From: an uncultured Collinsella sp.
GTDB taxonomy: Bacteria; Actinomycetota; Coriobacteriia; Coriobacteriales; Coriobacteriaceae
Direction of reading: 5' to 3'
DNA: 64,000 nucleotides
NCBI GenBank assembly: GCA_900545055.1
Contig: UQXP01000004.1
Location: 11,023-75,022, forward strand
The notes beneath the pieces were generated by a model. That model saw only the letters and a list, made by a program, of their open reading frames with translations, did no database searches and was not told where the DNA came from. Shown here in pieces: positions 7,661-16,705 of the stretch. A program made the translations under genes and the position numbers. How positions within the stretch are numbered: the stretch's first letter is position 1; each line of letters opens with the position of its first letter.

Positions 7661-9849
7661 TCGATGCGCCTGACCACGCCGCTCAGGAGCAGGACAATCG
7701 TTCGGCAGGGGCATGGCTTCTTGTCGCTCTGCTGGGGATAGCACTCTCGGTTGCTGCCGGCATGATGAGCTACGGTTACATGACGGCCCAAGCCGAGCAG
7801 CGCTTTGCCGACGTTGTCGATTACGTGGCGACGCAGAGCCTTTCCTACGATGCATTCAACAGCGCCTATACGACCAAAAACCTGATTCGCGTTATGGAGA
7901 TTGCCGGAGAGGCTGCTCGCGATATGGAGCGCGACGGTTCGGTGGATAGCGCCATGCTGGAGCAATATGCCGACCAGTTCAACGTGAGCGCGCTGATCGT
8001 GACGGACGCATCGGGCAATTTGGTGTCCGAGTCCTCGACGGGCGATGTGGACTACGGGTCGCTCGCTACGTATCTCAAAGAATCACCCGTGCTGGAGGTG
8101 GCAACTCATCCGCTTAAGTCCTATACCGCCCGCATCACGCTTGCGGATGATTCGGTCGCAGACATTGGCTGCGTGACTCGGCAGGATGGCGAGGGCATCG
8201 TTATCGCGGTAAGGCATCAGAGCGCGAAGGCGGTTGCAAGCAATACACTCAAACTGCAGAGCTTGCTTGATGGCTATGAAACCATCGATAGCGGCAATAT
8301 CGTGATCGAAAGCGACGGCAAGGTCGTTGCGACCAATGCCGTTGAACCCACCGTATTGGGCGTATTCGATCTGCCTGCGACGGACGTCTTCATTGTCGAC
8401 GGTATTAAGGATCGATGCCTGGCCGGTAAGGTCAGATTGGTTAACGCCGACGGCGAGTGGTATTTGGGCACATTTGGAAAAGCGCACAAATTCTATGTGT
8501 ACACCTATGCCTCGGCGCGGCGTTACTTTGAGGTTGTAGCGGCTGTTGCTGCCGGCGTGCTGGCGCTCTACAGCGGTGTTATAGCCGTTGTTGTGACGGT
8601 GCGTCGCCGCGCTGATCGCCGACGTTTGACGGACTTGCTGCATCAGGAGCGCGACTATGGCGACAAGCTGGCAAAGGCGGCGCGTGAGGCCTCGTCTGCC
8701 AACTCGGCAAAGACGGAGTTTCTGCGTCGCATGAGCCACGATCTGCGCACGCCCATCAACGGCATTCGCGGCATGGTCGAAGTTGGCGATGCCAATGCGG
8801 ACGATCTGCAAAAGCAGACTGAGTGCCGCTCAAAAATCTGGACGGCATCGGGACTGCTGCTCGACCTTGCCAACGAGGCACTCGATATGAGTCGCCTGGA
8901 GAGCGGGCAGGTCGACCTGAACCTCGTGCCCATAAATTTGGTGGCCCTCAACTGTGAAGTGCGCGATATTCTGGAGCGCCAGGCCGAGGAGCGTCTGGTG
9001 ACAATTATCTGCGACCAGCAGACGCTTAATCATCCCTATGCGCGGGTGAGCGTGACGCACCTCAAGCGTTTGTTGCTCAATATTGCCGGCAATGCCGTCA
9101 AGTACAACCGCCAGGGCGGCTATGTTCGCCTAGCGTGCCGCGAGGTGGAGCCAGCGGATGGCGTCCCCGTCTATGAATACACGATCGCCGACAACGGTAT
9201 TGGCATGAGCGAGGAGTTCCAACAGCACCTCTACGAGCCGTTTTGCCGCGAGGAGCAACAGGTGGAAGGCGCCTCATCGGGAACTGGCCTGGGCGCGCCT
9301 ATCGCAAAACAGTTGGTCGAGCTTATGGGCGGAACCATGAGTTTTACGAGCGTCTTGGGGCAGGGGACGACGTTTACCATCCGCCTGCCGTTCGAGAAAT
9401 GCAAACGCTCCGAGATTCCTCAGGCAGTTCGCGCGGATGCGGGCGATGGCGATGCGCTCCAGGGCTTGCGCGTTTTGCTCGTAGAGGATAACGATCTGAA
9501 TGCCGAGATCGCGCAGTTTACGCTCAGCCGTGCCGGTGCCGTCGTGACGCATGCAAAGGATGGCGAGTCTGCCGTTGAGGCGTTTGCCGCGAGCGCACCG
9601 CACGAGTACGACGTGGTGTTGATGGACATCATGATGCCTGGCATCGATGGCCTTGAGGCCACGCGTCAGATTCGAGCGCTCGATCGCGAGGATGCCGCGA
9701 CCACGCCGATTATCGCCGTGAGTGCCAACGCCTTTGCCGACGACCGCAAGCTTTCGCGCGAGGCGGGCATGAACGCGCACCTGAGCAAGCCTGTGAGCTC
9801 GCAAGAGCTCGTCGAGGCACTAGCGCACATTGCCGCCGACGCTTCATAA
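7657..9849 (+). CDS. Membrane hybrid sensor histidine kinase with receiver domain
   Basis: 730 residues. A membrane helix (about 20-44), an extracellular region of about 240 residues, a second helix (about 289-315), then a dimerisation/phosphoacceptor domain with MSHDLRTPINGIRGM (His361). An ATPase domain follows with NIAGNAVKYN, DNGIGM and GTGLGAPIA. The C-terminal receiver starts at VLLVEDND and has the acceptor Asp in LMDIMMPG. No phosphotransfer domain or output domain is present, so a separate HPt/regulator is needed. Co-translated with the solute-binding lipoprotein (four-base overlap). Confidence 0.93.
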   Translation: MIDAPDHAAQEQDNRSAGAWLLVALLGIALSVAAGMMSYGYMTAQAEQRFADVVDYVATQSLSYDAFNSAYTTKNLIRVMEIAGEAARDMERDGSVDSAMLEQYADQFNVSALIVTDASGNLVSESSTGDVDYGSLATYLKESPVLEVATHPLKSYTARITLADDSVADIGCVTRQDGEGIVIAVRHQSAKAVASNTLKLQSLLDGYETIDSGNIVIESDGKVVATNAVEPTVLGVFDLPATDVFIVDGIKDRCLAGKVRLVNADGEWYLGTFGKAHKFYVYTYASARRYFEVVAAVAAGVLALYSGVIAVVVTVRRRADRRRLTDLLHQERDYGDKLAKAAREASSANSAKTEFLRRMSHDLRTPINGIRGMVEVGDANADDLQKQTECRSKIWTASGLLLDLANEALDMSRLESGQVDLNLVPINLVALNCEVRDILERQAEERLVTIICDQQTLNHPYARVSVTHLKRLLLNIAGNAVKYNRQGGYVRLACREVEPADGVPVYEYTIADNGIGMSEEFQQHLYEPFCREEQQVEGASSGTGLGAPIAKQLVELMGGTMSFTSVLGQGTTFTIRLPFEKCKRSEIPQAVRADAGDGDALQGLRVLLVEDNDLNAEIAQFTLSRAGAVVTHAKDGESAVEAFAASAPHEYDVVLMDIMMPGIDGLEATRQIRALDREDAATTPIIAVSANAFADDRKLSREAGMNAHLSKPVSSQELVEALAHIAADAS

Positions 9850-9851
9850 GC

Positions 9852-9891
9852 ATATGGCCCGGTTCCAAGGTGGGTTGGAACCGGGCCATAT
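9852..9891. terminator. Bidirectional intrinsic terminator
   Basis: Perfect 17-base stem ATATGGCCCGGTTCCAA with its complement, six-base loop, between convergent genes (kinase and flavin-dependent oxidase-like protein). Confidence 0.85.
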
Positions 9892-9918
9892 TGCTATTGA
9901 TGAGGCCTGTTGAGGGAC

Positions 9919-10398
9919 TTACTTTTCCTGAATCTGCTTGCCGCAAAGATGCTCAATCGTAATCTCGTAGAGCTGGACGCCCTTGATGTCCTTGGCGATT
10001 TCCTCTTTGACTTCCTTGGCAGAAGGGTAGTACTTAAGCGCGAGCTGGCGGACTTTGTCCTCGATAAACGCGGGGGTGTCATTCGCCGGGCGACAACGGC
10101 CAAAGACCACGGTACTCATAACGTAGGGAGCCCAGTCACCGTCCTTGTACCACTCGTTGCCGTAAACGGTAAAGCAGACCTTGTCATCGCGCTTGAGTGC
10201 GTCGACCTTGTGGCCAGCCTTGGCGCCATGGAAATAAATCTTGTCGCGCTCGGCGTCAAAGAAGTAGTTGACGGGAATGGTGTACGGGTAGCCATCGTCG
10301 CCGTTGACGGCAAAGACGCCGCGCTTGCAGGTGGCGAGCAGTTCGCGCGCTTCCTCGTCGGTGATGGCGCGTTTCTTTCGACGTAAGGGCCTAAACAT
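9919..10398 (-). CDS. Pyridoxamine 5'-phosphate oxidase-like flavin-binding protein (Nim type)
   Basis: 159 residues with the split beta-barrel flavin fold: RGVFAVNGDDGYPYTIPVNYFFD, IYFHGAKAGHK, and VCFTVYGN. This matches the nitroimidazole-reductase-like branch of the PNPOx superfamily, which binds FMN as a dimer; the true substrate is unknown. The start ATG at 10398 has AGAAAGGAAG upstream; the 12 residues before it in the open frame are not needed. Single gene between two convergent/parallel kinase genes. Confidence 0.82.
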   Translation of the reverse strand: MFRPLRRKKRAITDEEARELLATCKRGVFAVNGDDGYPYTIPVNYFFDAERDKIYFHGAKAGHKVDALKRDDKVCFTVYGNEWYKDGDWAPYVMSTVVFGRCRPANDTPAFIEDKVRQLALKYYPSAKEVKEEIAKDIKGVQLYEITIEHLCGKQIQEK

Positions 10399-10437
10399 CG
10401 TTGCTTCCTTTCTGGTCGTGCGTCGTTGCTGCAAAAA

Positions 10438-13248
10438 CTATAGCGAAACAGATCCGTTTTTCTTGATGCGGGCGAGCATGTTTTTGAGCTTGTTAAAGTC
10501 GAGCGGTTTGGACAGATGGGCGTTCATGCCGGCGTCGTGTGCCGCCTTGGCGTCCTCGACAAAGGCATTGGCGGTGAGCGCGATGATGGGGATATCGGCT
10601 GCATCGACCTTCTCGCTCAGGCGAATCGCGCGGGTTGCCTCATAGCCGTCCATGTCCGGCATCATAATGTCCATCAGGATCGCATCGAAGCTGCCGGCGG
10701 GATGCGACAGGTACAGATCGACGACTTCTTTGCCGTTGGCGGCGCGGGTGACCACGACGCCCTCGGACTCTAGCAGCGCCTGGGCAATCTCGGCATTCAA
10801 TTCGTTGTCTTCGGCGAGCAGTACGTTCATGTTGGCGAGCGAGCAGTCGAGCGCCCTCTCGACCGTATTCGCCTGCGCCTGGGGATTCTTGTCGATATCG
10901 AGCGGAATCTCCACGTAGAACGAAGTGCCCACATGGAGCTCACTGGTGACTTCGATGGTGCCGCCCATCAGTTCAATAAGCGACTTGACGATTGGCATGC
11001 CCATGCCGGTTCCTTGGAACTTGCTGCGCGCATCGTCACCTTCTTGGGCAAACGGCTCATAGATATGCTTTAAAAACTTGGGAGTCATGCCAATGCCGGT
11101 ATCCGAAACGCTAAAGCAAAAGAGAGCGCGCCCGTTATCGAGTGGCTTGGTCTTTGAGCTAAAGGTGACGGAGCCGCCGTGCTTGTTGTACTTAATGCTG
11201 TTGTCTAACAGGTTGATCATGATCTGTCGGATATGGGTGGGACTGCCGATCATGTATGGCCCCGTGGCGTACGGCAGACTATTGTCCTGCATTGTGATGC
11301 CGTTACTGGACGCGCGGAGCTTGCACAGCACCAGCGTATCGTCACAGAGCTCTTTGAGGTTAAAAGGCACATGTTCCAGTGTTAGCTTGCGGTCTTCGAT
11401 TTTGCCCATCTCGAGGATGTCGTTGATCAGCGAGAGCAGGTGATTGGCGGCAACGCGCGCCTTGGCACGGCTCTCACGGGCGACCTGGATATCGCCTTCC
11501 TTCAATTCCTCGATTTCGATAAGGCCCAGGATACCGTTGAGCGGCGTACGGATGTCGTGGCTCATGCGCGTGAGGAATGCCGTCTTAGCGGCGTTGGCGG
11601 CATCGGCTTTTTTGCGCTCGGTTCGAGCGCGCACGAGCGCCCAGATGAGCAGGACGATGCCGACCGACAACATACCGATGAGGGTAGCTGCAATGGCGGT
11701 GCGGTTGCGATAAAGGAATTGAAGCGTGTTGGATTCCTGGGCCGTGTACGACGTGGAGGAGAAATTGCTTGCGGAGAGCGATTCTCCGGCATTGATGATG
11801 CCCTTGTTGATGATTCCCAGCAGCTCGGGCTTTCCGCGCGAAATCCAGCACGAGAGCTCACAGGTGTCAGAGAGCTCGACCGTCTCGTAGCCCTCGAGAT
11901 CATAACGGTCGCCGATGGTTTTTACGCGTGAACTGGGGGCGACGATGCAGTGTGCCGTTCCCTTCCTGAGGGCGTCGAACGCTTCATCGTCGGATTGGTA
12001 TTCGGTCACGGTCGCTGTGGGGAACAGACTTTCAAGCGCATTTTTGTTGACAAACGATGATTTGGTGCAGGCGATCTTCTGAAGGTCTTTGTTCAGGTTG
12101 CTGCCGGTGTGGATGGCGGTGAGGGACATGGTCCCCAACGATACCGACTGCACAACGCCTGTTTGCTCGGCAAACCAGTAATCTCGGTATACCGGCAGCG
12201 CAACGTCTATGCTTCCCTTTGACAGGGCCTCTGACATCATCTTGTAGCTATCAAAGGCGACGGTTTTGACCGTTATGCCAAATTTATCGTGCAGCGTCGT
12301 CGCAAGCGATGCGAGCGAGCCTTCCATTTCGCCGTCTTCGTCTTCGTTGCAGTAGGGGAGTTTGCCCGTAATGTAGCCGAGCGTGATGGTGTTGTCATTT
12401 GCTTTGAGCCAGGAACGTTCGGGGCCGTTGAGCGATGATGAACCGCTGTTTTGGGCCGAGTAGTTAGATTTGACTTCGTCGATATAGCGTGGGTTGACGC
12501 GGGCGATTGCCGTCATGGCGGCATTGATGTCGTCCATCAGGTCGGGGCGGCTTTTGGGGACGGCAAAATAGTAGTCGCTCGAACCAATGTAGAACATGGG
12601 GGAGGCGCTGGGCGACGAGGTCGTGTCGTTCATGATGATGGCATCGACCTCGTTGTTTGCGAGCGCGTCAAAGAGAACGGAGTTTCCGTCATACTCCCTG
12701 TATGTGCAGGCGATTCCTTCGTTGGCGAGCCACTGCTGGCCAACGAAGGTTTGCATAACGCCGGGGTTGCAGCCGATGGTAAGGCCTTGGAGCGCTTGGG
12801 GGTCACCCTTGGCCAGATCGTCGCGATCGGGCTTGGCATAGATGAAGTAGCGCTCGGTGCCCTCGGGGTTCGAGGAAAAGAGCAGCTTTTGGGCGCGTTC
12901 CTCGGAGTAGGAGATGTTGGGCATAAGGTCGATCTCGCCTGCCTCGAGCATGTCCATAAGCTCGGTGAAGGTGCCGGAGACGTATTCGTATCGCCAGCCG
13001 GGCGTGTAGTACGACAGGGTCTGGAGGTACTCGTAGCCCCATCCCGAGAGACGCTCGCCGGGGGTGCCGTCCTGGAAGCCCTCGTTGTTGACGAGCCAAC
13101 CGACGCGGACCGTCTTGACTGGCTGACTAGAGTCATCGGCAAAAGCCTGGACAGGCGCGATGGAACTCAGCGCGGCAAGCGCGGCAAGCACAATGGCCAG
13201 GGCGCGACATATAACTGAACGAAGGACAGTGGCAGCTCTCACATGCAA
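10438..13248 (-). CDS. BvgS-like hybrid sensor kinase with two solute-binding domains
   Basis: 936 residues. A signal-anchor region (about 8-37) precedes two tandem family-3 solute-binding domains (about 45-265 and 285-500). One membrane helix follows (about 518-540), then MSHDIRTPLNG with His564, an ATPase domain (LLDNSIKYN, GTGMGMPIV), and a receiver domain with LMDIMMPDMDG. The architecture is that of BvgS/EvgS-type sensors, where the Venus-flytrap domains sense ligands directly, but without the HPt domain of BvgS. The two flytrap domains are an inference from length and spacing. It is a relative of the kinase at 7657, which uses a separate binding protein. Confidence 0.9.
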   Translation of the reverse strand: MHVRAATVLRSVICRALAIVLAALAALSSIAPVQAFADDSSQPVKTVRVGWLVNNEGFQDGTPGERLSGWGYEYLQTLSYYTPGWRYEYVSGTFTELMDMLEAGEIDLMPNISYSEERAQKLLFSSNPEGTERYFIYAKPDRDDLAKGDPQALQGLTIGCNPGVMQTFVGQQWLANEGIACTYREYDGNSVLFDALANNEVDAIIMNDTTSSPSASPMFYIGSSDYYFAVPKSRPDLMDDINAAMTAIARVNPRYIDEVKSNYSAQNSGSSSLNGPERSWLKANDNTITLGYITGKLPYCNEDEDGEMEGSLASLATTLHDKFGITVKTVAFDSYKMMSEALSKGSIDVALPVYRDYWFAEQTGVVQSVSLGTMSLTAIHTGSNLNKDLQKIACTKSSFVNKNALESLFPTATVTEYQSDDEAFDALRKGTAHCIVAPSSRVKTIGDRYDLEGYETVELSDTCELSCWISRGKPELLGIINKGIINAGESLSASNFSSTSYTAQESNTLQFLYRNRTAIAATLIGMLSVGIVLLIWALVRARTERKKADAANAAKTAFLTRMSHDIRTPLNGILGLIEIEELKEGDIQVARESRAKARVAANHLLSLINDILEMGKIEDRKLTLEHVPFNLKELCDDTLVLCKLRASSNGITMQDNSLPYATGPYMIGSPTHIRQIMINLLDNSIKYNKHGGSVTFSSKTKPLDNGRALFCFSVSDTGIGMTPKFLKHIYEPFAQEGDDARSKFQGTGMGMPIVKSLIELMGGTIEVTSELHVGTSFYVEIPLDIDKNPQAQANTVERALDCSLANMNVLLAEDNELNAEIAQALLESEGVVVTRAANGKEVVDLYLSHPAGSFDAILMDIMMPDMDGYEATRAIRLSEKVDAADIPIIALTANAFVEDAKAAHDAGMNAHLSKPLDFNKLKNMLARIKKNGSVSL

Positions 13249-13329
13249 TCCTAACGAATCGAGACATTACCGCATAAGGATACCAGCTCAGCCTGCCCAG
13301 TCGGCAGCTGCACCGCTAAACGCTCCCGC

Positions 13330-13387
13330 CCGGCAGCTGGGGACAGTCCCTTTCTGCCGGCACAAAAGGAACGTCCCTAACTGCCGG
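13330..13387. repeat. GGGGACAG-core repeat, two hairpins
   Basis: Two adjacent units bounded by CCGGCAG and CTGCCGG: the first contains CTGGGGACAGTCCCTTT, the second AAAAGGAACGTCCCTAA. The second unit resembles, in reverse complement, the repeat at 27682. It lies just upstream of the potassium channel gene promoter. Confidence 0.7.
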
Positions 13388-13393
13388 TTGTGG

Positions 13394-13399
13394 GACAAT
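13394..13399 (+). promoter_or_regulatory. Probable -10 element of the potassium channel gene
   Basis: GACAAT lies about 40 bases before the ATG at 13440 and resembles the TACAAT/GACAAT hexamers before other genes in the window. Confidence 0.35.
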
Positions 13400-13439
13400 A
13401 CCGAGCGAACGTGATTGGTTGTCCGTGGAAAGGGTCGCG

Positions 13440-13865
13440 ATGAAAAAGCTCAGGACGCTTGCCGACGTGTTGCGCCAGGCTGGCTTTGCGCGCATCACGG
13501 GCCTGTTTCTTATCTTCTACCTGCTGTGCTCGACGGCCGTCTGGCTGTCCGAGCCCACGACCCTCACGTTTGGCGATGGCCTGTGGTTTAGCTTTGAGAC
13601 GGTCTCGACCATCGGCTTTGGCGACATTCCGGCCGAAACACCGGTTGCCCGCGCCATTACCGTCGTCTTGAGCGTTATCAGCATCTTCTACATCGCCATG
13701 CTCACGGGCGTGGCGGTGAACTACTGCAATACGCTTATCAAGATGCGCCAAAAGGACACCATGGCGCGCTTTATGGATGATCTGGAGCATTTGGAAGAGC
13801 TCGATCGCGACGAGCTTGCCGATCTTTCGCGTCGCGTGCGCGAGTATCGTCGACGTCAGCGCTAA
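13440..13865 (+). CDS. Two-helix potassium channel protein
   Basis: 141 residues. Helix one (about 20-36), a pore loop with the selectivity-filter sequence TIGFGD (residues about 59-64), and helix two (about 73-95), followed by an acidic/basic cytoplasmic tail. This is the Ion_trans_2 (KcsA/MthK) pore plan; four copies make a channel. There is no RCK or cyclic-nucleotide domain. ATG 13440 is preferred because GGAAAGGG lies eight bases upstream; a TTG at 13419 would overlap that site. The LOG gene starts 34 bases downstream, probably in the same transcript. Confidence 0.88.
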   Translation: MKKLRTLADVLRQAGFARITGLFLIFYLLCSTAVWLSEPTTLTFGDGLWFSFETVSTIGFGDIPAETPVARAITVVLSVISIFYIAMLTGVAVNYCNTLIKMRQKDTMARFMDDLEHLEELDRDELADLSRRVREYRRRQR

Positions 13866-13899
13866 GACGAACGTCGTGCGCCACAACAGGGAGACAAAT

Positions 13900-14433
13900 A
13901 TGAACATCACCGTGTATCTGGGTGCCAGCGCCGGCAATGACCCAGCATTTCTGCCTGCGGTACAGGAGCTGGGCAACTGGATTGGCGCCAACGGACACGC
14001 GTTGGTATACGGCGGGTCCAAATCGGGCCTGATGGGTGCGCTCGCCGATAGCGTGCTCGATGCTGGCGGACACGTGACGGGTGTTGAGCCGAGCTTTTTT
14101 ATCGAGGCCGAGTTTCAACATGACGGTATCGACGACCTCATCGTGACGAGTGATATGGCCGAGCGCAAGGCCAAGATGATTGAGCTCGGCGATGCGTTCA
14201 TCGCCTTTCCCGGTGGCACGGGCACGCTCGAGGAGATTGCCGAGGTCATGTCCGCGGTGTCATTGGGGCACCTGAGCGCTCCGTGCATCCTGTATAACCT
14301 GGACGGTTACTACAACGACCTCAAGGCGCTGCTCGGGCACATGATTGATAAAGGGCTTTCGAGCCCGAGGCGCCAGCACGGCATCTACTTTGCCGACGAT
14401 TTGCGCGAGATTGTCTCGATTATCAACGGATAA
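13900..14433 (+). CDS. LOG-family nucleoside 5'-monophosphate phosphoribohydrolase
   Basis: 177 residues. Rossmann-like start MNITVYLGASAG, the GGSKSGLMG loop, and the catalytic PGGTGTLEE motif (about residue 106) with the preceding Arg and Lys (ERKAKM). LOG proteins cleave ribose-5-phosphate from adenosine-type monophosphates. In bacteria outside plant pathogens the role is probably purine nucleotide turnover. AGGGAGA lies seven bases before the ATG. Confidence 0.93.
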   Translation: MNITVYLGASAGNDPAFLPAVQELGNWIGANGHALVYGGSKSGLMGALADSVLDAGGHVTGVEPSFFIEAEFQHDGIDDLIVTSDMAERKAKMIELGDAFIAFPGGTGTLEEIAEVMSAVSLGHLSAPCILYNLDGYYNDLKALLGHMIDKGLSSPRRQHGIYFADDLREIVSIING

Positions 14434-14513
14434 GTCTTGAGCCTGCCCCACTATGGCTCCCAATGGTGCCGTTTGCAGCGTAGACGGTTGGCTCGTTCGG
14501 GCAACGCTCGCTC

Positions 14514-14519
14514 TACAAT
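14514..14519 (+). promoter_or_regulatory. Probable -10 element of the ClC gene
   Basis: TACAAT 40 bases upstream of the ClC ATG; no convincing -35 hexamer at 16-18 bases. Confidence 0.4.
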
Positions 14520-14558
14520 AAAACGTAACTATGTCGACTTTGACCGCGGGAGGACCCG

Positions 14559-15863
14559 ATGGATAACCTTGCCAAACCCACAAACCGCGCGCTGTTTTTA
14601 GTTAGCGTTGCCGTGACCGGTGCGTTCGCAGGTGCCGTGGTCTGGCTGTTCTTTTTTGCGATGGAGCACGGTATCGACTATCTATGGACCGAGATTCCGC
14701 ACGCGCTGGGCGTCGCTTCGCCCGAGCTTGCCAGTGGCCTGTTTGGCTTTCTGCCGTACCCATTTTTTGTCTGCTTGCTGGGCGGTCTGTTAATTGGTCT
14801 GTACGAAAAGATGACAGGCACCAAGACCGATGACCTCAACCAGGTGATGGCTAAGGTCAAGCAAGACGGGCGCTACCCGTACGACAACCTGGGCAAGCTT
14901 TCGCTCGCGGCATTGCTGCCGCTGCTGTTTGGCGGAAGTATTGGACCGGAGGCCGGCCTGACCGGCGTTATCGCGGGTCTGTGCAGCTGGGTTGGCGACC
15001 GCATGCGTCGCTTTGGCGCCGAGTTTAGGGAGCTCACGCTGCTGGGCACCCAGGCTGCCCTGACGGCGCTCTTTACCGCGCCCGTGTTTGGCTTTGTGGC
15101 ACCGCTTGCCGGTAGCGCCGACGGCCAGGGCGAAGACGCCGACGATGAGTCCATGTCCGGCGAGATCACCATCAAGCTGCCCAAGGCGCAAAAGACGGTG
15201 GTCTACGGCATTGCGATTGCCGGCGGCCTGGGCACCTACCTGCTGCTCGGCCAGCTCATGGGCGGCGGCATGGGCATGCCCAGGTTCGAGTCCGCCGAGG
15301 TGGGCAACCTGGAGCTTACCTGGCTCATTCCGCTGGCGTTGGTTGGCACCGTTTGCGGCTGGCTGTACTTTGTCTCCGAGCACGCAAGCGAAGCGCTTGC
15401 CCATGCCATAGGGGAGCGTCCTGTCGTCAAGGCCATGCTAGCCGGTCTGGCGCTCGCCATCTGCGGCACGGTCCTGCCCTACACCATGTTTGCCGGCGAG
15501 ACCCAGGCCGACGTGCTCATGGAAACCTACCTGACCATTCCCGCTGGCGTGCTTATCGCGACCGGTCTTGTTAAGGCCATGCTGACGCCCACCCTCATCA
15601 ACCTTGGTTGGCGCGGCGGCCACTTCTTCCCGGTTATCTTCTCAGGCGTAAGCTTGGGCTATGGCCTCGCCATCCTCACCGGCGCAGATCCGGTCTTTTG
15701 CGTCGCCGTCTGCACGGCATCGACGATGGGCGCGGTCATGCGTCAGCCGGTCATGGTCGTGGGCCTGCTGCTCATGTGCTTCCCACTCAAGGGTATCGTC
15801 TGCATGATCATCGCCGCCGTTATCGCCGCCGGCATTCCGTTGCCCAAGCCGCTACGCAAGTAG
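14559..15863 (+). CDS. ClC-family chloride channel or antiporter
   Basis: 434 residues with about ten hydrophobic segments. GGSIGPEAGLTG (around residues 125-136) sits where ClC proteins have G(K/R)EGP, and GWRGGHFFPVIFSG (around 349) matches the GxFxP block lining the anion path. At the usual gating-glutamate position there is Ile, with a Glu two residues later, so coupling may differ from CLC-ec1. A charged loop (DGQGEDADDESMSGE, near residue 190) lies mid-protein. Start ATG 14559 is preceded by GGGAGG. Channel versus antiporter cannot be decided from sequence. Confidence 0.85.
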   Translation: MDNLAKPTNRALFLVSVAVTGAFAGAVVWLFFFAMEHGIDYLWTEIPHALGVASPELASGLFGFLPYPFFVCLLGGLLIGLYEKMTGTKTDDLNQVMAKVKQDGRYPYDNLGKLSLAALLPLLFGGSIGPEAGLTGVIAGLCSWVGDRMRRFGAEFRELTLLGTQAALTALFTAPVFGFVAPLAGSADGQGEDADDESMSGEITIKLPKAQKTVVYGIAIAGGLGTYLLLGQLMGGGMGMPRFESAEVGNLELTWLIPLALVGTVCGWLYFVSEHASEALAHAIGERPVVKAMLAGLALAICGTVLPYTMFAGETQADVLMETYLTIPAGVLIATGLVKAMLTPTLINLGWRGGHFFPVIFSGVSLGYGLAILTGADPVFCVAVCTASTMGAVMRQPVMVVGLLLMCFPLKGIVCMIIAAVIAAGIPLPKPLRK

Positions 15864-15898
15864 CGCGGTTTTTCACGAGTCAATTCCAGGGGTACGAG

Positions 15899-16690
15899 AT
15901 GATCCTGTACTTTAGCGCGACAGGGAACAGCGAGCATGTGGCGCGTCGCATTGCAGCGGCGACAAGCGACAAAGTTATGTCGATTGAGCGCTTTGATGCC
16001 GAGATCCTTCACCTTGCTGTGATGGAAGGCCCCTGTCGGCTGGGGTTTGTCGCCCCGGTATACGCCTGGGGCTTGCCGACGCCAATGATCGAGTTTTTGA
16101 AGACTGTCGACCTATCGGTTGCTGCCGGCACAAAGGGCGGCGAGCGCCCCTATACGTTCTATGTCTCGACATATGGTTCGACGACCGGGCAATCGGCCAA
16201 GTTCGCCCGCGATCTGCTACACGAGCGTGGGCTCGAGTTAGATGCGGCGATGAGCGTCAAGATGCCCGATACCTGGACGCCTGTTTTCGACCTGTCTGAC
16301 CCTCAAAAGGTTGAGGGTATCAATAGAGCTGCCGAGGCGCAGATTGATGCCGTGATCGAGGCGGTGCGGGCGCGCCGCACGGGCAACATGATGCGCCATC
16401 GCGTGCCTCTGTTTGCATCGTGCGCGTATCACGCAATTGGGCTGCCGCGCATGCAACAGACGAGCAAGTTTGCCGTCGATGCCGATCGCTGCATCGGCTG
16501 CGGCCTGTGTGCCAAGCGCTGCCCCATGGCGGCGATTGAGATGCGCGACGGCCTTCCCGTCTGGACAAAGCCGGAGTGCGCAGCCTGCCTTCGTTGCCTG
16601 CACTGTTGTCCCAAATTTGCCATCTCGCACGGTAAGCGCACGGCATCCCACGGTCAGTACAGGCATCCCAAGCCAGGTGTGAGGATGTAG
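15899..16690 (+). CDS. Flavodoxin-ferredoxin fusion (EFR1-type) electron carrier
   Basis: 263 residues. The N-terminal flavodoxin-like domain begins MILYFSATGNSEHVAR (FMN phosphate loop) with APVYAWGLP downstream. The C-terminal ferredoxin has two 4Fe-4S motifs, CIGCGLCAKRCP and CAACLRCLHCCP. Such fusions shuttle electrons in anaerobes, with unknown partners. ATG 15899 has AGGGG eight bases upstream and lies 36 bases after the ClC stop, so both may be co-transcribed. Confidence 0.9.
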   Translation: MILYFSATGNSEHVARRIAAATSDKVMSIERFDAEILHLAVMEGPCRLGFVAPVYAWGLPTPMIEFLKTVDLSVAAGTKGGERPYTFYVSTYGSTTGQSAKFARDLLHERGLELDAAMSVKMPDTWTPVFDLSDPQKVEGINRAAEAQIDAVIEAVRARRTGNMMRHRVPLFASCAYHAIGLPRMQQTSKFAVDADRCIGCGLCAKRCPMAAIEMRDGLPVWTKPECAACLRCLHCCPKFAISHGKRTASHGQYRHPKPGVRM

Positions 16691-16705
16691 CGGCTGCTGG
16701 CTGCG

